A DNA stretch of 64,000 bases from Clostridia bacterium (lineage in GTDB: Bacteria > Bacillota_A > Clostridia > Christensenellales > Aristaeellaceae), in contig JAGBBE010000188.1 in the NCBI GenBank assembly GCA_017938645.1, positions 1 to 64,000 of the forward strand, in the 5' to 3' direction. This document shows positions 55,622 to 63,510 of this stretch, piece by piece; position 1 is the stretch's first letter, and every line of letters starts with the position of its first letter. The notes under the pieces were generated by a model, which did no database searches, had not been told where the DNA came from, and saw nothing but the letters and a program-made list of their open reading frames with translations. The position numbers and the translations under genes were made by a program.

Positions 55622-56464
55622 TCAGCGCAGCTCGGTGGTAGGAATGACGTCCATGTCGTCGAACGCCTGATTCTCGCCGCCCATGGCCCAGATGAAGGTG
55701 TAGTTGCTGGTGCCTGCGCCGGCATGAATCGACCAGCTGGGGCTGATGACCGCCTGTTCGTTCTGCATGACGATATGGCGGGTCTCCTGACCCTCGCCCA
55801 TCATGTGGAAGACGACGTTATTTTCAGGTACTTCAAAGTAGAAGTACACCTCCATGCGGCGCTCGTGGGTGTGAGCGGGCATGGTGTTCCACACGCTGCC
55901 GGGCTCGAGCACGGTCATGCCCATGGAGAGCTGGCAGGTCTTGAGCACATCGGGGTGGATGAACTGGTTGATCACGCGCTTGTTGCTGGTTTCCAGAGCG
56001 CCCAGGGGCTTCTTGGCAGCGTCGGCGATCTTGATCAGACGGGTTTCATAGCTGGTGTGTGCAGGAGCGGACACGATGTAGAACTTGGCGGGAGCTTCGG
56101 GGTTCTTGCTCTCGAACACAACGTCCTTCGCGCCCATGGTGATGTACAGGCAGTCCTTGTAACCCAGCTCGTACACAGTGCCGTCAACGGTCACAGCGCC
56201 TTCGCCGCCCACGTTGAACATGCCCAGCTCGCGGCGCTCCAAGAAGTACTGCGTGCCGAAGTTGTGCCAGATATCGATGCCCTTGTCCAGCGGCACCTTT
56301 TCATTCACGGGCATGATACCCACGGTAACCATGCGGTCCACATGGGAATAAACGGGGATCACTTCATCCGCCGCGAACAGCTTCTCAATCAGGAACTCAT
56401 TGCGGGTCTCTTCGGTGGTATAGCGCTTGAAATCGCGCTGGTTGCAGGAATAACGGATATCCAT
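55622..56464 (-). CDS. kduI: 5-dehydro-4-deoxy-D-glucuronate isomerase
   Basis: Converts 5-keto-4-deoxyuronate to 3-deoxy-D-glycero-2,5-hexodiulosonate in pectin and glycosaminoglycan uronate breakdown. The 280-residue cupin protein has a start MDIRYSCNQRDFKRY, then the zinc-binding region MPAHTHERRMEVYFYFEVP and SPSWSIHAGAGTSNYTFIWAMGGEN, characteristic of KduI. No kduD, polysaccharide lyase or uronate transporter is present in this window, so it is isolated here. It has its own promoter and terminator. Confidence 0.97.
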   Translation of the reverse strand: MDIRYSCNQRDFKRYTTEETRNEFLIEKLFAADEVIPVYSHVDRMVTVGIMPVNEKVPLDKGIDIWHNFGTQYFLERRELGMFNVGGEGAVTVDGTVYELGYKDCLYITMGAKDVVFESKNPEAPAKFYIVSAPAHTSYETRLIKIADAAKKPLGALETSNKRVINQFIHPDVLKTCQLSMGMTVLEPGSVWNTMPAHTHERRMEVYFYFEVPENNVVFHMMGEGQETRHIVMQNEQAVISPSWSIHAGAGTSNYTFIWAMGGENQAFDDMDVIPTTELR

Positions 56465-56509
56465 AAACAGATCCTCCTCATAGGTGCATATGCAGAAAAC
56501 GGTATCTTC

Positions 56510-56538
56510 ATACTATCACAGCGAAGCCAAAAAGACAA
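56510..56538 (-). promoter_or_regulatory. Promoter of kduI
   Basis: Minus-strand TTGTCT (56538-56533), 17-base spacer, TAGTAT (56515-56510), 46 bases before the start codon. Confidence 0.65.
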
Positions 56539-56551
56539 CCGCTTTTCTGCG

Positions 56552-57391
56552 TTACGCTCTGAAGAAAGCCACCGCCACAGCACCCGGACCTGCGTGCGTT
56601 CCCACAACGCTGCCGATCATGGCAGCAGGAAGCTCGCTGCAATGATTACGCCAGAGCTCGGCACTGTCTTCCACATATTTGCGCAAAAGCAGATCGCTCA
56701 GGCCTGTATAACCCAGCATAACGGGTCTGGTAAAATCGACTCCGCCTGCTTTTTCGATTTCCTGCATGAGCAGATTATTGCCCTGACGCGAACCTCGCGC
56801 CTTACCAAGCATCAGAATTTCTCCATCCTGCACCGCAACAACCGGCTTAATCGACAGAAGTCCACCTGCAAATGCAACCGCTTTTGAGATTCGTCCGCCG
56901 CGCTTGAGATACTCCAGCGTATCCAGCAAGGCCACCAGACGGACGTTTTCTCGTTCACGTTCCAGCTTTGCAGCAATTTGCTCCGCATTGAGTCCCTCAT
57001 CCACATACCTGAGTGCCATCTCAGCCAGTACACCGCCGCCAATGGCCACCGTCTTTGTATCCATAACATGGATTTCCGGATAGTCCTGTGCAGCAATCAT
57101 CGCGCTCTGATAGGTTCCGGACAGTCCGGACGCCACAGTGAGCACCACGGCGCTGTCTCCTGCATTGTGTACCTTTTCAAATACCGTAGCAAACGCATCA
57201 GGCGAAGCCTGACTGGTGGTAGGCAGTTCATCGTTTTCAATCAGCTTTTCATAAAACTGTTTATGCGTGATGGTAACGCCATCCACATATTCCTGCGTAC
57301 CAAAACGGATGGTCAGAGGAACAATTTCAAGCCGCTTCTTGATATCCGGCGTAATATCGGAGGTGGAGTCAATGATGATTCTGACGCTCAT
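56552..57391 (-). CDS. DegV-family fatty-acid-binding protein
   Basis: A 279-residue DegV protein; members bind fatty acids and can present them to FakA kinase. The N-terminal pattern IIIDSTSDITPDIKKRLEIVPLTI, then TSQASPDAF, VLTVASGLSGTYQSA and the C-terminal YTGLSDLL are hallmarks. Its ATG overlaps the stop of the MarR gene, so the two are co-translated. A lipid-responsive role for the pair is plausible. Confidence 0.93.
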   Translation of the reverse strand: MSVRIIIDSTSDITPDIKKRLEIVPLTIRFGTQEYVDGVTITHKQFYEKLIENDELPTTSQASPDAFATVFEKVHNAGDSAVVLTVASGLSGTYQSAMIAAQDYPEIHVMDTKTVAIGGGVLAEMALRYVDEGLNAEQIAAKLERERENVRLVALLDTLEYLKRGGRISKAVAFAGGLLSIKPVVAVQDGEILMLGKARGSRQGNNLLMQEIEKAGGVDFTRPVMLGYTGLSDLLLRKYVEDSAELWRNHCSELPAAMIGSVVGTHAGPGAVAVAFFRA

Positions 57392-57867
57392 GTTGCATCT
57401 CCTTCGCTTTTCTTCTTTTCAGGAATGCCCGTGCGACTTATGGAAAGCAGATTGTTTTCAATCAAATCCAGTGCAGCATAAAACACTCTGCGTTCTTCAT
57501 CGCTCAATCCTTTTCCGGCGACATCAACAGCCGTCTGTGCTCTTTCCAGCACAACATCCGCAAGCTTGCGTCCCTTGCGGGTGAGCATGAGCGCCGCACG
57601 GTAGTTGCTGTCGCTAACACCCTTACGCTCCACAAGCCCGCAAGCCTCCATATCACTGATGGCGCGTGAGATTGCAGCCTTATCACGATCACATACCTCG
57701 CACAGCTGTGTAGCGGTAATCCCTTCTGAAAACCGGCTCATAGCAACCAAATATTGTGCATAGACGCCGCGCACACCATATTTGATCATCTCATCCCGCT
57801 CTATCTTTTGAATCTGACGGTAAATGCAGGAAATCGTAAAGGAAAACTGTTCATATCTCGTAAGCAT
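57388..57867 (-). CDS. MarR-family transcriptional regulator
   Basis: A 159-residue winged-helix protein: ITATQLCEVCDRDKAAISRAISDMEACGLVERK is the helix-turn-helix with recognition helix, and RAALMLTRKGRKLA forms the wing. It is expected to bind as a dimer to palindromes near its own promoter, and two such sites are present. The start follows AGGAGGC. The stop codon overlaps the DegV start, so it likely governs DegV as well. Its ligand may be a lipid or an aromatic compound. Confidence 0.93.
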   Translation of the reverse strand: MLTRYEQFSFTISCIYRQIQKIERDEMIKYGVRGVYAQYLVAMSRFSEGITATQLCEVCDRDKAAISRAISDMEACGLVERKGVSDSNYRAALMLTRKGRKLADVVLERAQTAVDVAGKGLSDEERRVFYAALDLIENNLLSISRTGIPEKKKSEGDAT

Positions 57868-57898
57868 AAGAGAGCCTCCTGATCTGGCATTCCATTTT

Positions 57899-57948
57899 GT
57901 TGACGCATCAACGTCGGAATCATATCACAAAGCTGTTGACCTGTCAAC
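57899..57948 (-). promoter_or_regulatory. MarR promoter with twin GTTGAC-NN-RTCAAC operators
   Basis: Minus-strand TTGACA (57947-57942), 17-base spacer, TATGAT (57924-57919). One site, GTTGACCTGTCAAC (57935-57948), is a perfect palindrome overlapping the -35. The second, GTTGACGCATCAAC (57899-57912), has one mismatched pair and lies just past the -10, around the transcription start. Centres are 36 bases apart. This is typical of autorepression. Confidence 0.75.
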
Positions 57949-57960
57949 TTTCCGGATTAA

Positions 57961-57995
57961 AAGAAACCGTGATCCATATTTCAGGATCACGGTTT
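57961..57995 (-). terminator. Terminator of the maltose-type ABC operon
   Basis: Perfect 12-bp stem (57964-57975 and 57984-57995), eight-base loop; the minus strand continues CTTTTAA. It sits 6 bases after the ATPase stop. Confidence 0.82.
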
Positions 57996-58001
57996 GTAGC
58001 A

Positions 58002-59129
58002 TCAGCCGTAGATGAGGTTCTGCTCAGTCTCAGGATCGAACAGATGCATGACCTTGCTGGAGAAGGTGAAGTTCAGCTTCTCGTCAGCGCTGAGGGACTT
58101 ACGCATCTCGGGAGTGAGATCAACGGTGGGAATGCGGATGATCACATTCTTTTCCGCGCCGCAGTCAACGTGCAGGTGCAGCTCGCTGCCCATCATTTCG
58201 TTAACGGCGATAGTGGAAGCAATGGTGCCGGCCTTGTCATCGAACTTGACCGTCATGTGCTCAGGACGCACGCCCAGCTTGATCTTGCGGCTGGAAATCT
58301 TCTTCTCCGCCAGCAGAGCGGCCTTGTTGTCCTCAATCTTCACGCTCATGCCCAGAACGTTAACGTAATAGCCGTCGCTCTTCTTTTCCAGATCAGCGTC
58401 AAAGATATTCATCTGAGGTGCGCCGATGAAGCCGGCCACGAACAGGTTGTGGGGCGTATCGAACACTTCCTGAGGAGTGCCGACCTGCTGGATGAAACCA
58501 TCCTTCATGATGACGATACGGTCGCCCAGCGTCATGGCCTCGGTCTGGTCATGGGTAACATAGATGAAGGTGGTGTCCAGGCGCTTGCGCAGCAGGATGA
58601 TTTCAGCGCGCATCTGGTTGCGCAGCTTGGCGTCGAGGTTGGACAGCGGTTCATCCATCAGGAAGACGTGGGGTTCACGCACGATGGCACGACCGATGGC
58701 AACGCGCTGACGCTGACCGCCGGACAGGTTCTTGGGCTTGCGGCCGAGGTACTGGGTAATGCCCAGGATCTCAGCAGCCTGGCACACACGGCGATGGATC
58801 TCTTCGTTGTCCATCTTGCGAAGACGGAGGCTGAACGCGATGTTCTCGTAAACCGTGATGTGCGGATAGAGCGCGTAGTTCTGGAAAACCATCGCGATGT
58901 CGCGATCCTTGGGTTCCACGTCATTGACCACGCGGTCGCCGATCTTCAGCGTGCCTTCGGAGATATCCTCAAGGCCCGCAACCATGCGCAGAGTGGTGGA
59001 TTTGCCGCAGCCGGAGGGGCCTACGAAAACCACAAATTCCTTGTCCTTGATCTCAAGGTTGAAATCCTGAACGGCCACAACGCCGCCGTCATAAATCTTT
59101 TTTACATGTTCAAGAGTAACGCTTGCCAT
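58002..59129 (-). CDS. Sugar ABC transporter ATP-binding protein (MsmK/UgpC/MalK type)
   Basis: Energises carbohydrate import, 375 residues. The nucleotide-binding domain has Walker A GPSGCGKST, signature LSGGQRQRVAIGRAIV and Walker B VFLMDEPLSNLD, with the H-loop in YVTHDQTEAMT. Residues about 240-370 form the C-terminal regulatory/TOBE domain (RPEHMTVKF). Multi-purpose ATPases of this family can serve several sugar importers. It is the last gene of the operon, 13 bases after the MalG-like permease gene. Confidence 0.95.
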   Translation of the reverse strand: MASVTLEHVKKIYDGGVVAVQDFNLEIKDKEFVVFVGPSGCGKSTTLRMVAGLEDISEGTLKIGDRVVNDVEPKDRDIAMVFQNYALYPHITVYENIAFSLRLRKMDNEEIHRRVCQAAEILGITQYLGRKPKNLSGGQRQRVAIGRAIVREPHVFLMDEPLSNLDAKLRNQMRAEIILLRKRLDTTFIYVTHDQTEAMTLGDRIVIMKDGFIQQVGTPQEVFDTPHNLFVAGFIGAPQMNIFDADLEKKSDGYYVNVLGMSVKIEDNKAALLAEKKISSRKIKLGVRPEHMTVKFDDKAGTIASTIAVNEMMGSELHLHVDCGAEKNVIIRIPTVDLTPEMRKSLSADEKLNFTFSSKVMHLFDPETEQNLIYG

Positions 59130-59142
59130 TTGCTTGTCCTCC

Positions 59143-60291
59143 TTAACCCTTCACAGCGCCGCCGGTGACGCCTTCAACATAGTACTTCTGCAGCGCCATG
59201 AACAGCACGGTGATCGGAATGGCCACCAATACGCCGCCAGCGCAGAAGCGGGTGAAGTAACCCTGATAGTCGTTGGTATTGACCCAGCGGTAGAGACCCA
59301 CCGCCACGTTGTAGCTGGCCTTGTGGCCGAAGGCTACGTAGGAAGCGAATACATAGTCGCCCCAGGGGCCCATGAAGGCCATCAGGATGGTGTAGATTAC
59401 GATGGGCTTGGCCATGGGCATGATGATCTTCAGGAATACCTGGAAGCGAGTCGCGCCATCGATGCGGGCGGATTCGTCCAGAGATTTCGGAATGGTATCA
59501 AAGAAGCCCTTGGAGATGTAATAGCCCATGCCGGAGGAAGCGCAGGAAATCAGGATCAGACCGGGAACGGCGCCCGCCTGGGTCAGACCCATCATCTTGA
59601 GCAGGTAGTACAGCACGATCATGGTCAGGAAGCCGGGGAACATGCCCAGCACCAGCACCACGTTCATGATGAGTTTACGACCCTTGAAGCGCATGCGGCT
59701 CAAGGTGTAGGAAACGCTGAGAACCATGATCGTCTGAATCACAGCGCAGAACAGCGCGATGGTCAGCGTGTTCATGAACCACTGTACGAAGTCGCAGTTG
59801 GTGGAATCCACGCAGCGCATCACATTGATCACAAGCAGCACGCCGAAGACCAGCAGAGCGCCCTTGATGTTGCCAGAAGCCTTCTCAAAGGGATTTTTGG
59901 GCTTGCGGGTGAGGAACTTCACAATGCCGAACACACCCGCCAGATTGGTCACAGCCGTCAGGATGATGGCCGGCAGATCCTGCACCAGCGCCTTGAGGCT
60001 GAAGCCAACGCCCTGGAAGAGGAAACGGTAGTTATCCAGCGTCCACTGCTTGGGAATGACGTACGCCACCTGACCGCCGCTCTCGCCGCGGAAGGACTGG
60101 AGTACAAGGAAAACGAAGGGGCACAGCCAGATGATGCTCATCGCAATCAGGATAGCATAAATCGTGGCATTTACGCGGCGCTCATGACCCTTCTTGGAGC
60201 GGAAATGAACTTCCTTTTCCACTTCGCGGATCACGCCCGCTTTTTCGTCAACAACGATATCGACTTCCGGAATGTTATTCTTGTTAGCCAT
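59143..60291 (-). CDS. Maltose-type ABC transporter permease, MalG-like
   Basis: Inner permease of the CUT1 sugar importer, 382 residues and thus longer than E. coli MalG (296), owing to an N-terminal tail with acidic residues and an extra loop after helix 1 (GESGGQVAYVIPKQWTLDNY). Six helices are visible, and the EAA loop reads SARIDGATRFQVFLKIIMPMAKP. Its start overlaps the previous stop by one base. It works with the MalF-like partner. Confidence 0.94.
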   Translation of the reverse strand: MANKNNIPEVDIVVDEKAGVIREVEKEVHFRSKKGHERRVNATIYAILIAMSIIWLCPFVFLVLQSFRGESGGQVAYVIPKQWTLDNYRFLFQGVGFSLKALVQDLPAIILTAVTNLAGVFGIVKFLTRKPKNPFEKASGNIKGALLVFGVLLVINVMRCVDSTNCDFVQWFMNTLTIALFCAVIQTIMVLSVSYTLSRMRFKGRKLIMNVVLVLGMFPGFLTMIVLYYLLKMMGLTQAGAVPGLILISCASSGMGYYISKGFFDTIPKSLDESARIDGATRFQVFLKIIMPMAKPIVIYTILMAFMGPWGDYVFASYVAFGHKASYNVAVGLYRWVNTNDYQGYFTRFCAGGVLVAIPITVLFMALQKYYVEGVTGGAVKG

Positions 60292-62027
60292 TACTGGAAA
60301 TCCTCCTCATTCTTGACGGACGGGATGAAGTTGTAGACAACCAGGTTGATCACCGCGCAGACGACGAACACGAGGATGCCCATAACAGCCGCCAGTTTGT
60401 AGTTGCTGTCGGTAACAGTCATCTTGTACAGCCACGTAATCAGAAGGTCCGTGGTACCGGCATTGCCGGCCAGATCCAGACCCAGCGGCTTGCCCTGGGA
60501 GAGCAGGAAGATGACGTTGAAGTTGTTGATGTTGCCCGTAAAGCTGGTCAGCAGATAGGGACCGGTGACGAACAGCATGTAGGGCAGCGTGATTTTCATA
60601 TAGGTCTGGAAAGCGTTCGCGCCGTCGATACGAGCGGACTCGTAGAGGTCGGCGGGGATGTTCATCAGGATACCGGTGGCGATGAGCATCAGGTACGGAA
60701 TGCCGATCCAGATATTGATGCCGATAATGGTTACGCGCGCCCAGGTGGGATCAGTCCAGAAGGGCAGCGGCTGCGAAATCCATCCCCAGCGCATGAGCAT
60801 GCCGTTGATGAGGCCGTCGGCGGCGAACATTTTGGACACGTACAGCAGGGAGATGAACTGCGGAATGGCGATGGTCATCACCAGAATGGTACGCCACAGT
60901 TTCTTGAACTTGATGCCCTTCTTGTTGATCATGATGGCGACCAGCATGCCCAGGAAGTAGTTCAGGAAGGTAGCGAAGAACGCCCAGATCAGCGTCCAGA
61001 ACAGAACCTGCTTGAACGTGTAGGAGAAGGAGGGCGTAGATACGGTGCGCAGATCGGTTGCGGTAAGCTTCACGCTTTCATCAGCCTGATTGAAGACTTC
61101 GATAGCATAGGAGCCGTCGACCTGCTCAGTCAGGGTGAATTCCGTCTCAGACTCGGCGGTCAGCTTTTCAGCAGCCTCAGCGGCAGCCACGTCAGCGGTG
61201 GATACGGTGAGAATGTCGCCGTTCTTGGCGGTGATGGTCAGCGCAGCGGACTCAGCCGTGCTGCTGGTCACGTCGAAGACGACCTTCTCATCGGGGCTGG
61301 ACAGCAGGGTCTGGAAGTTCTCGGTTCCAACCCAGGTGAACAGCTTTCCCGGAGGCTGATGCTGGTTGTCATAGTTGGTGAAAGCAACCAGAATCATGAA
61401 GATAATGGGCAGAATCGTGAATACGAACACGCCGATGGTGGGCAGTGCCAGCAGGGTCTTGTGGAACTGGTTATCCAGCAGAGAAGCCATGTCATCCTTG
61501 GCGGACTTGAGTTTCTTGCCGGACTTGAGAATTTTCTCGCTCAGCTTGTTCTGCTTGACATTGACGTACCAGGTATAGAGGAATGCGATAACAAAGAAAA
61601 TGGTCAGCACGCCATAGAGCAGAATGAGGAAGGAATTGTCGCCGTAAACGGTAACGCGGCCCTTCTTCATCGTTTCCACAGTGCCCAGCGTGGAGAGTTT
61701 GCCCAGATAATCAGCTCCAAAGAACCAGACGTAGAGGTTGAATACCGTCTGGAACAGGAAAAACAGGATACCGCGCAGCCACTGGCCACGGGCAATGGAG
61801 CCAAATCCCATCACAGTATAGGAAACCTTGGTTTTCCAGTCACCCTGAACATAGGTCTTTACAAGGTCTGCGCAAAACAGGCCGATCTTCTTGAACAGAC
61901 CGACGAACCACATCACAAGGCCCTTGAGCGCTCCCAGCACACGCTTGGGGAGGCTTGCAAAGAACTTCTTCAGGTTGTGGACGAATTTCTGAGGCTTGGA
62001 AAGCCTCAAGTAGTCCAGATCGTTCAT
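60291..62027 (-). CDS. Maltose-type ABC transporter permease, MalF-like
   Basis: Second permease subunit, about 578 residues. The chosen ATG 62027 lies behind GGTGAAAG; a TTG 15 bases earlier is weaker. The N-terminal ~150 residues hold extra helices (YTVMGFGSIARGQWLRGILFF) not in a minimal permease. A ~95-residue extracytoplasmic loop around residues 240-340, rich in T, A, D and E, corresponds in position to the P2 loop of E. coli MalF that touches the binding protein. The EAA motif is SARIDGANAFQTYMKITLPY. Confidence 0.93.
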   Translation of the reverse strand: MNDLDYLRLSKPQKFVHNLKKFFASLPKRVLGALKGLVMWFVGLFKKIGLFCADLVKTYVQGDWKTKVSYTVMGFGSIARGQWLRGILFFLFQTVFNLYVWFFGADYLGKLSTLGTVETMKKGRVTVYGDNSFLILLYGVLTIFFVIAFLYTWYVNVKQNKLSEKILKSGKKLKSAKDDMASLLDNQFHKTLLALPTIGVFVFTILPIIFMILVAFTNYDNQHQPPGKLFTWVGTENFQTLLSSPDEKVVFDVTSSTAESAALTITAKNGDILTVSTADVAAAEAAEKLTAESETEFTLTEQVDGSYAIEVFNQADESVKLTATDLRTVSTPSFSYTFKQVLFWTLIWAFFATFLNYFLGMLVAIMINKKGIKFKKLWRTILVMTIAIPQFISLLYVSKMFAADGLINGMLMRWGWISQPLPFWTDPTWARVTIIGINIWIGIPYLMLIATGILMNIPADLYESARIDGANAFQTYMKITLPYMLFVTGPYLLTSFTGNINNFNVIFLLSQGKPLGLDLAGNAGTTDLLITWLYKMTVTDSNYKLAAVMGILVFVVCAVINLVVYNFIPSVKNEEDFQ

Positions 62028-62060
62028 GCTTTCACCAACCAATGCTTTATTTTATCCGGT

Positions 62061-62105
62061 GGGTGCAGACGCACCCGACCGTTCTTTTCAAAACGGACGG
62101 GTGCG
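62061..62105 (-). other. Alternative hairpins between malE and malF
   Basis: One stem pairs 62070-62083 with 62092-62105 (14 bp, one mismatch). A competing stem pairs 62061-62066 with 62071-62076 (6 bp), using part of the same sequence. In the transcript both cannot form at once. They lie between the terminator after malE and the malF start. Confidence 0.55.
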
Positions 62106-62143
62106 AAAAAAGGCAGGCCGGAAGCGTATGCTCCCAGCCCGCC
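62105..62143 (-). terminator. Terminator/attenuator after the malE-type gene
   Basis: A 10-bp GC-rich stem (62112-62121 and 62134-62143, two G-T pairs) followed on the minus strand by six T; it begins 11 bases after the malE-type stop. It probably makes the binding protein more abundant than the permeases. Confidence 0.82.
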
Positions 62144-62154
62144 GTATGAATTGA

Positions 62155-63357
62155 TTACTTGGCGATGTAGGTGCCAGCGGTGGTCTGGAAGGTGGTCATG
62201 ACATCAAGCAGCTGCTCATCGGTGTAAGCATCGTACTTGTCGGCCAGGATGTCGTCGCCCAGAGCGGTAGCCAGAGTCCAGTATTCGCCGGGATACTGGC
62301 CCTGACCGATGCAGTACTGCAGCTGAGAAGCCAGAGCGGACAGAGCCACGTCAGCCTTCACGGCTTCGGACTGCTGAGCTTCGATGTTGGAGGGGCCCCA
62401 GCCCACAGCGTCGAAACGGGCAGCCTGAACCTCGCCGGAGGTCAGGTACAGAGCCAGAGCGTCGCAAGCAGCCAGCTTGGCCTCGTCAGTCTGGGGCTTC
62501 ACGCCCAGCATCTTGAAGCCGCCGAAGCCGCCCAGCTGATAGCCGTCCACGGTGGGCAGCTTAACAGCAGCGTAGTTGTCGCCCAGGATTTCCTTCACAG
62601 CAGCAGCATCCCAGGTGCCGTCAACGATGGCGCCGAGGTTGGTAGCGTTGGAAGCGGAGGAGCCGTTCACGTGAGCGGGAGACTGAGCCAGCTTGATCAT
62701 GGACTTCAGAGCCTTCACGCCGTTTTCGGAAGCGTAGTCGCAATCCATGGCAACCAGGTTGCCGGAGTCATCGGTGGAGTAGGTCAGGGTGCAGCCAGCG
62801 CCGAAGAAGAACGCAGTCTGGTACCAGCCGGAGTTGATTTCCATGTAGAAGTTCTTGCCGGCCTTTTCGCAGTCAGCCAGAACAGCCTCGAGGTTGGTGG
62901 GATCGGTCACAACGGACTTGTCATAATACATGAAGTAGCCGTTGTCGGAGGTCATGGGATAAGCGTACATCACGTCGCCCATGGTGACGGCGGACACGGA
63001 GCCGGCGTCGTTCTGAGCAGTAACGATTTCAGCGTTTTCGGGAGCAACGTCGATCAGAGCGCCGGCAGCAACCAGACGGTTGAGCTGGTCCTGAGCGAAG
63101 CCGAAGATGTCAGCGCCAGCTTCCACGTCGGTCAGCATGTTGGAAGCAGCATCGCCTTCGCCAACGGGCTCGACGGTAACGGTCATGTTGGCATAGTCGG
63201 GGTTGGCAGCCTTGAAAGCTTCAACCTGAGCCTTGGTGAACTCAACGGTAGCTTCGGCAACCCAGATCTTGATTTCGCCGCTGAAGCCTTCAGCGTTGGC
63301 GCTGACGAGGGACAGGGCCATCATCATGCACAGAACCAGAGCAAGGATCTTTTTCAT
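62155..63357 (-). CDS. Maltose/maltodextrin-type substrate-binding protein
   Basis: Extracellular CUT1 binding protein, 400 residues. Residues 1-22 form the signal peptide (MKKILALVLCMMMALSLVSANA) with no lipobox cysteine at the cleavage point, so cell-surface retention is unclear. The mature domain has IKIWVAEATVEFTKAQVEAF, DIFGFAQDQLNRLVAAG and YAYPMTSDNGYFMYYDKS, all patterns of MalE-like proteins; the tryptophans GWYQ, GTWDA and EYWTL may line the sugar cleft. First gene of the operon behind AAGGAGG. Confidence 0.95.
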   Translation of the reverse strand: MKKILALVLCMMMALSLVSANAEGFSGEIKIWVAEATVEFTKAQVEAFKAANPDYANMTVTVEPVGEGDAASNMLTDVEAGADIFGFAQDQLNRLVAAGALIDVAPENAEIVTAQNDAGSVSAVTMGDVMYAYPMTSDNGYFMYYDKSVVTDPTNLEAVLADCEKAGKNFYMEINSGWYQTAFFFGAGCTLTYSTDDSGNLVAMDCDYASENGVKALKSMIKLAQSPAHVNGSSASNATNLGAIVDGTWDAAAVKEILGDNYAAVKLPTVDGYQLGGFGGFKMLGVKPQTDEAKLAACDALALYLTSGEVQAARFDAVGWGPSNIEAQQSEAVKADVALSALASQLQYCIGQGQYPGEYWTLATALGDDILADKYDAYTDEQLLDVMTTFQTTAGTYIAK

Positions 63358-63401
63358 GTGGATATCCTCCTTATGATTTTGCGAGAGAGCATCTCTCGTA
63401 T

Positions 63402-63423
63402 AAACAGACAGATCTGTCTGTTT
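63402..63423. promoter_or_regulatory. Perfect 22-bp palindrome in the malE-type leader
   Basis: Two 11-base arms (AAACAGACAGA and its complement) meet without spacer, centred between 63412 and 63413. It lies 12-33 bases downstream of the -10 and so in the transcribed leader, ahead of another small hairpin at 63382-63398. Either an operator or an RNA stem is possible. Confidence 0.65.
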
Positions 63424-63434
63424 GATTGTTAAAA

Positions 63435-63473
63435 ATTATATCACAGCGTTTTGGCATTGTCAAAACGTTTGCA
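63435..63473 (-). promoter_or_regulatory. Promoter of the maltose-type operon with LacI-type operator
   Basis: Minus-strand TTGACA (63463-63458), 17-base spacer, TATAAT (63440-63435), full consensus. Plus-strand TCAAAACGTTTGCA (63460-63473) overlaps the -35 and resembles operators of LacI/MalR regulators, or a cre site for CcpA. No LacI-type gene is inside the window. Confidence 0.8.
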
Positions 63474-63510
63474 CAGATTTTCCATGTCTTTTTTGGTAAA
63501 ATTTTTGTTA

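Noticed and set aside
55240..55641. Alternative plus-strand frame overlapping the small basic gene
   Set aside because: It runs through the terminator at 55575-55603 into the kduI region; the frame starting at 55280 stops just before the terminator.
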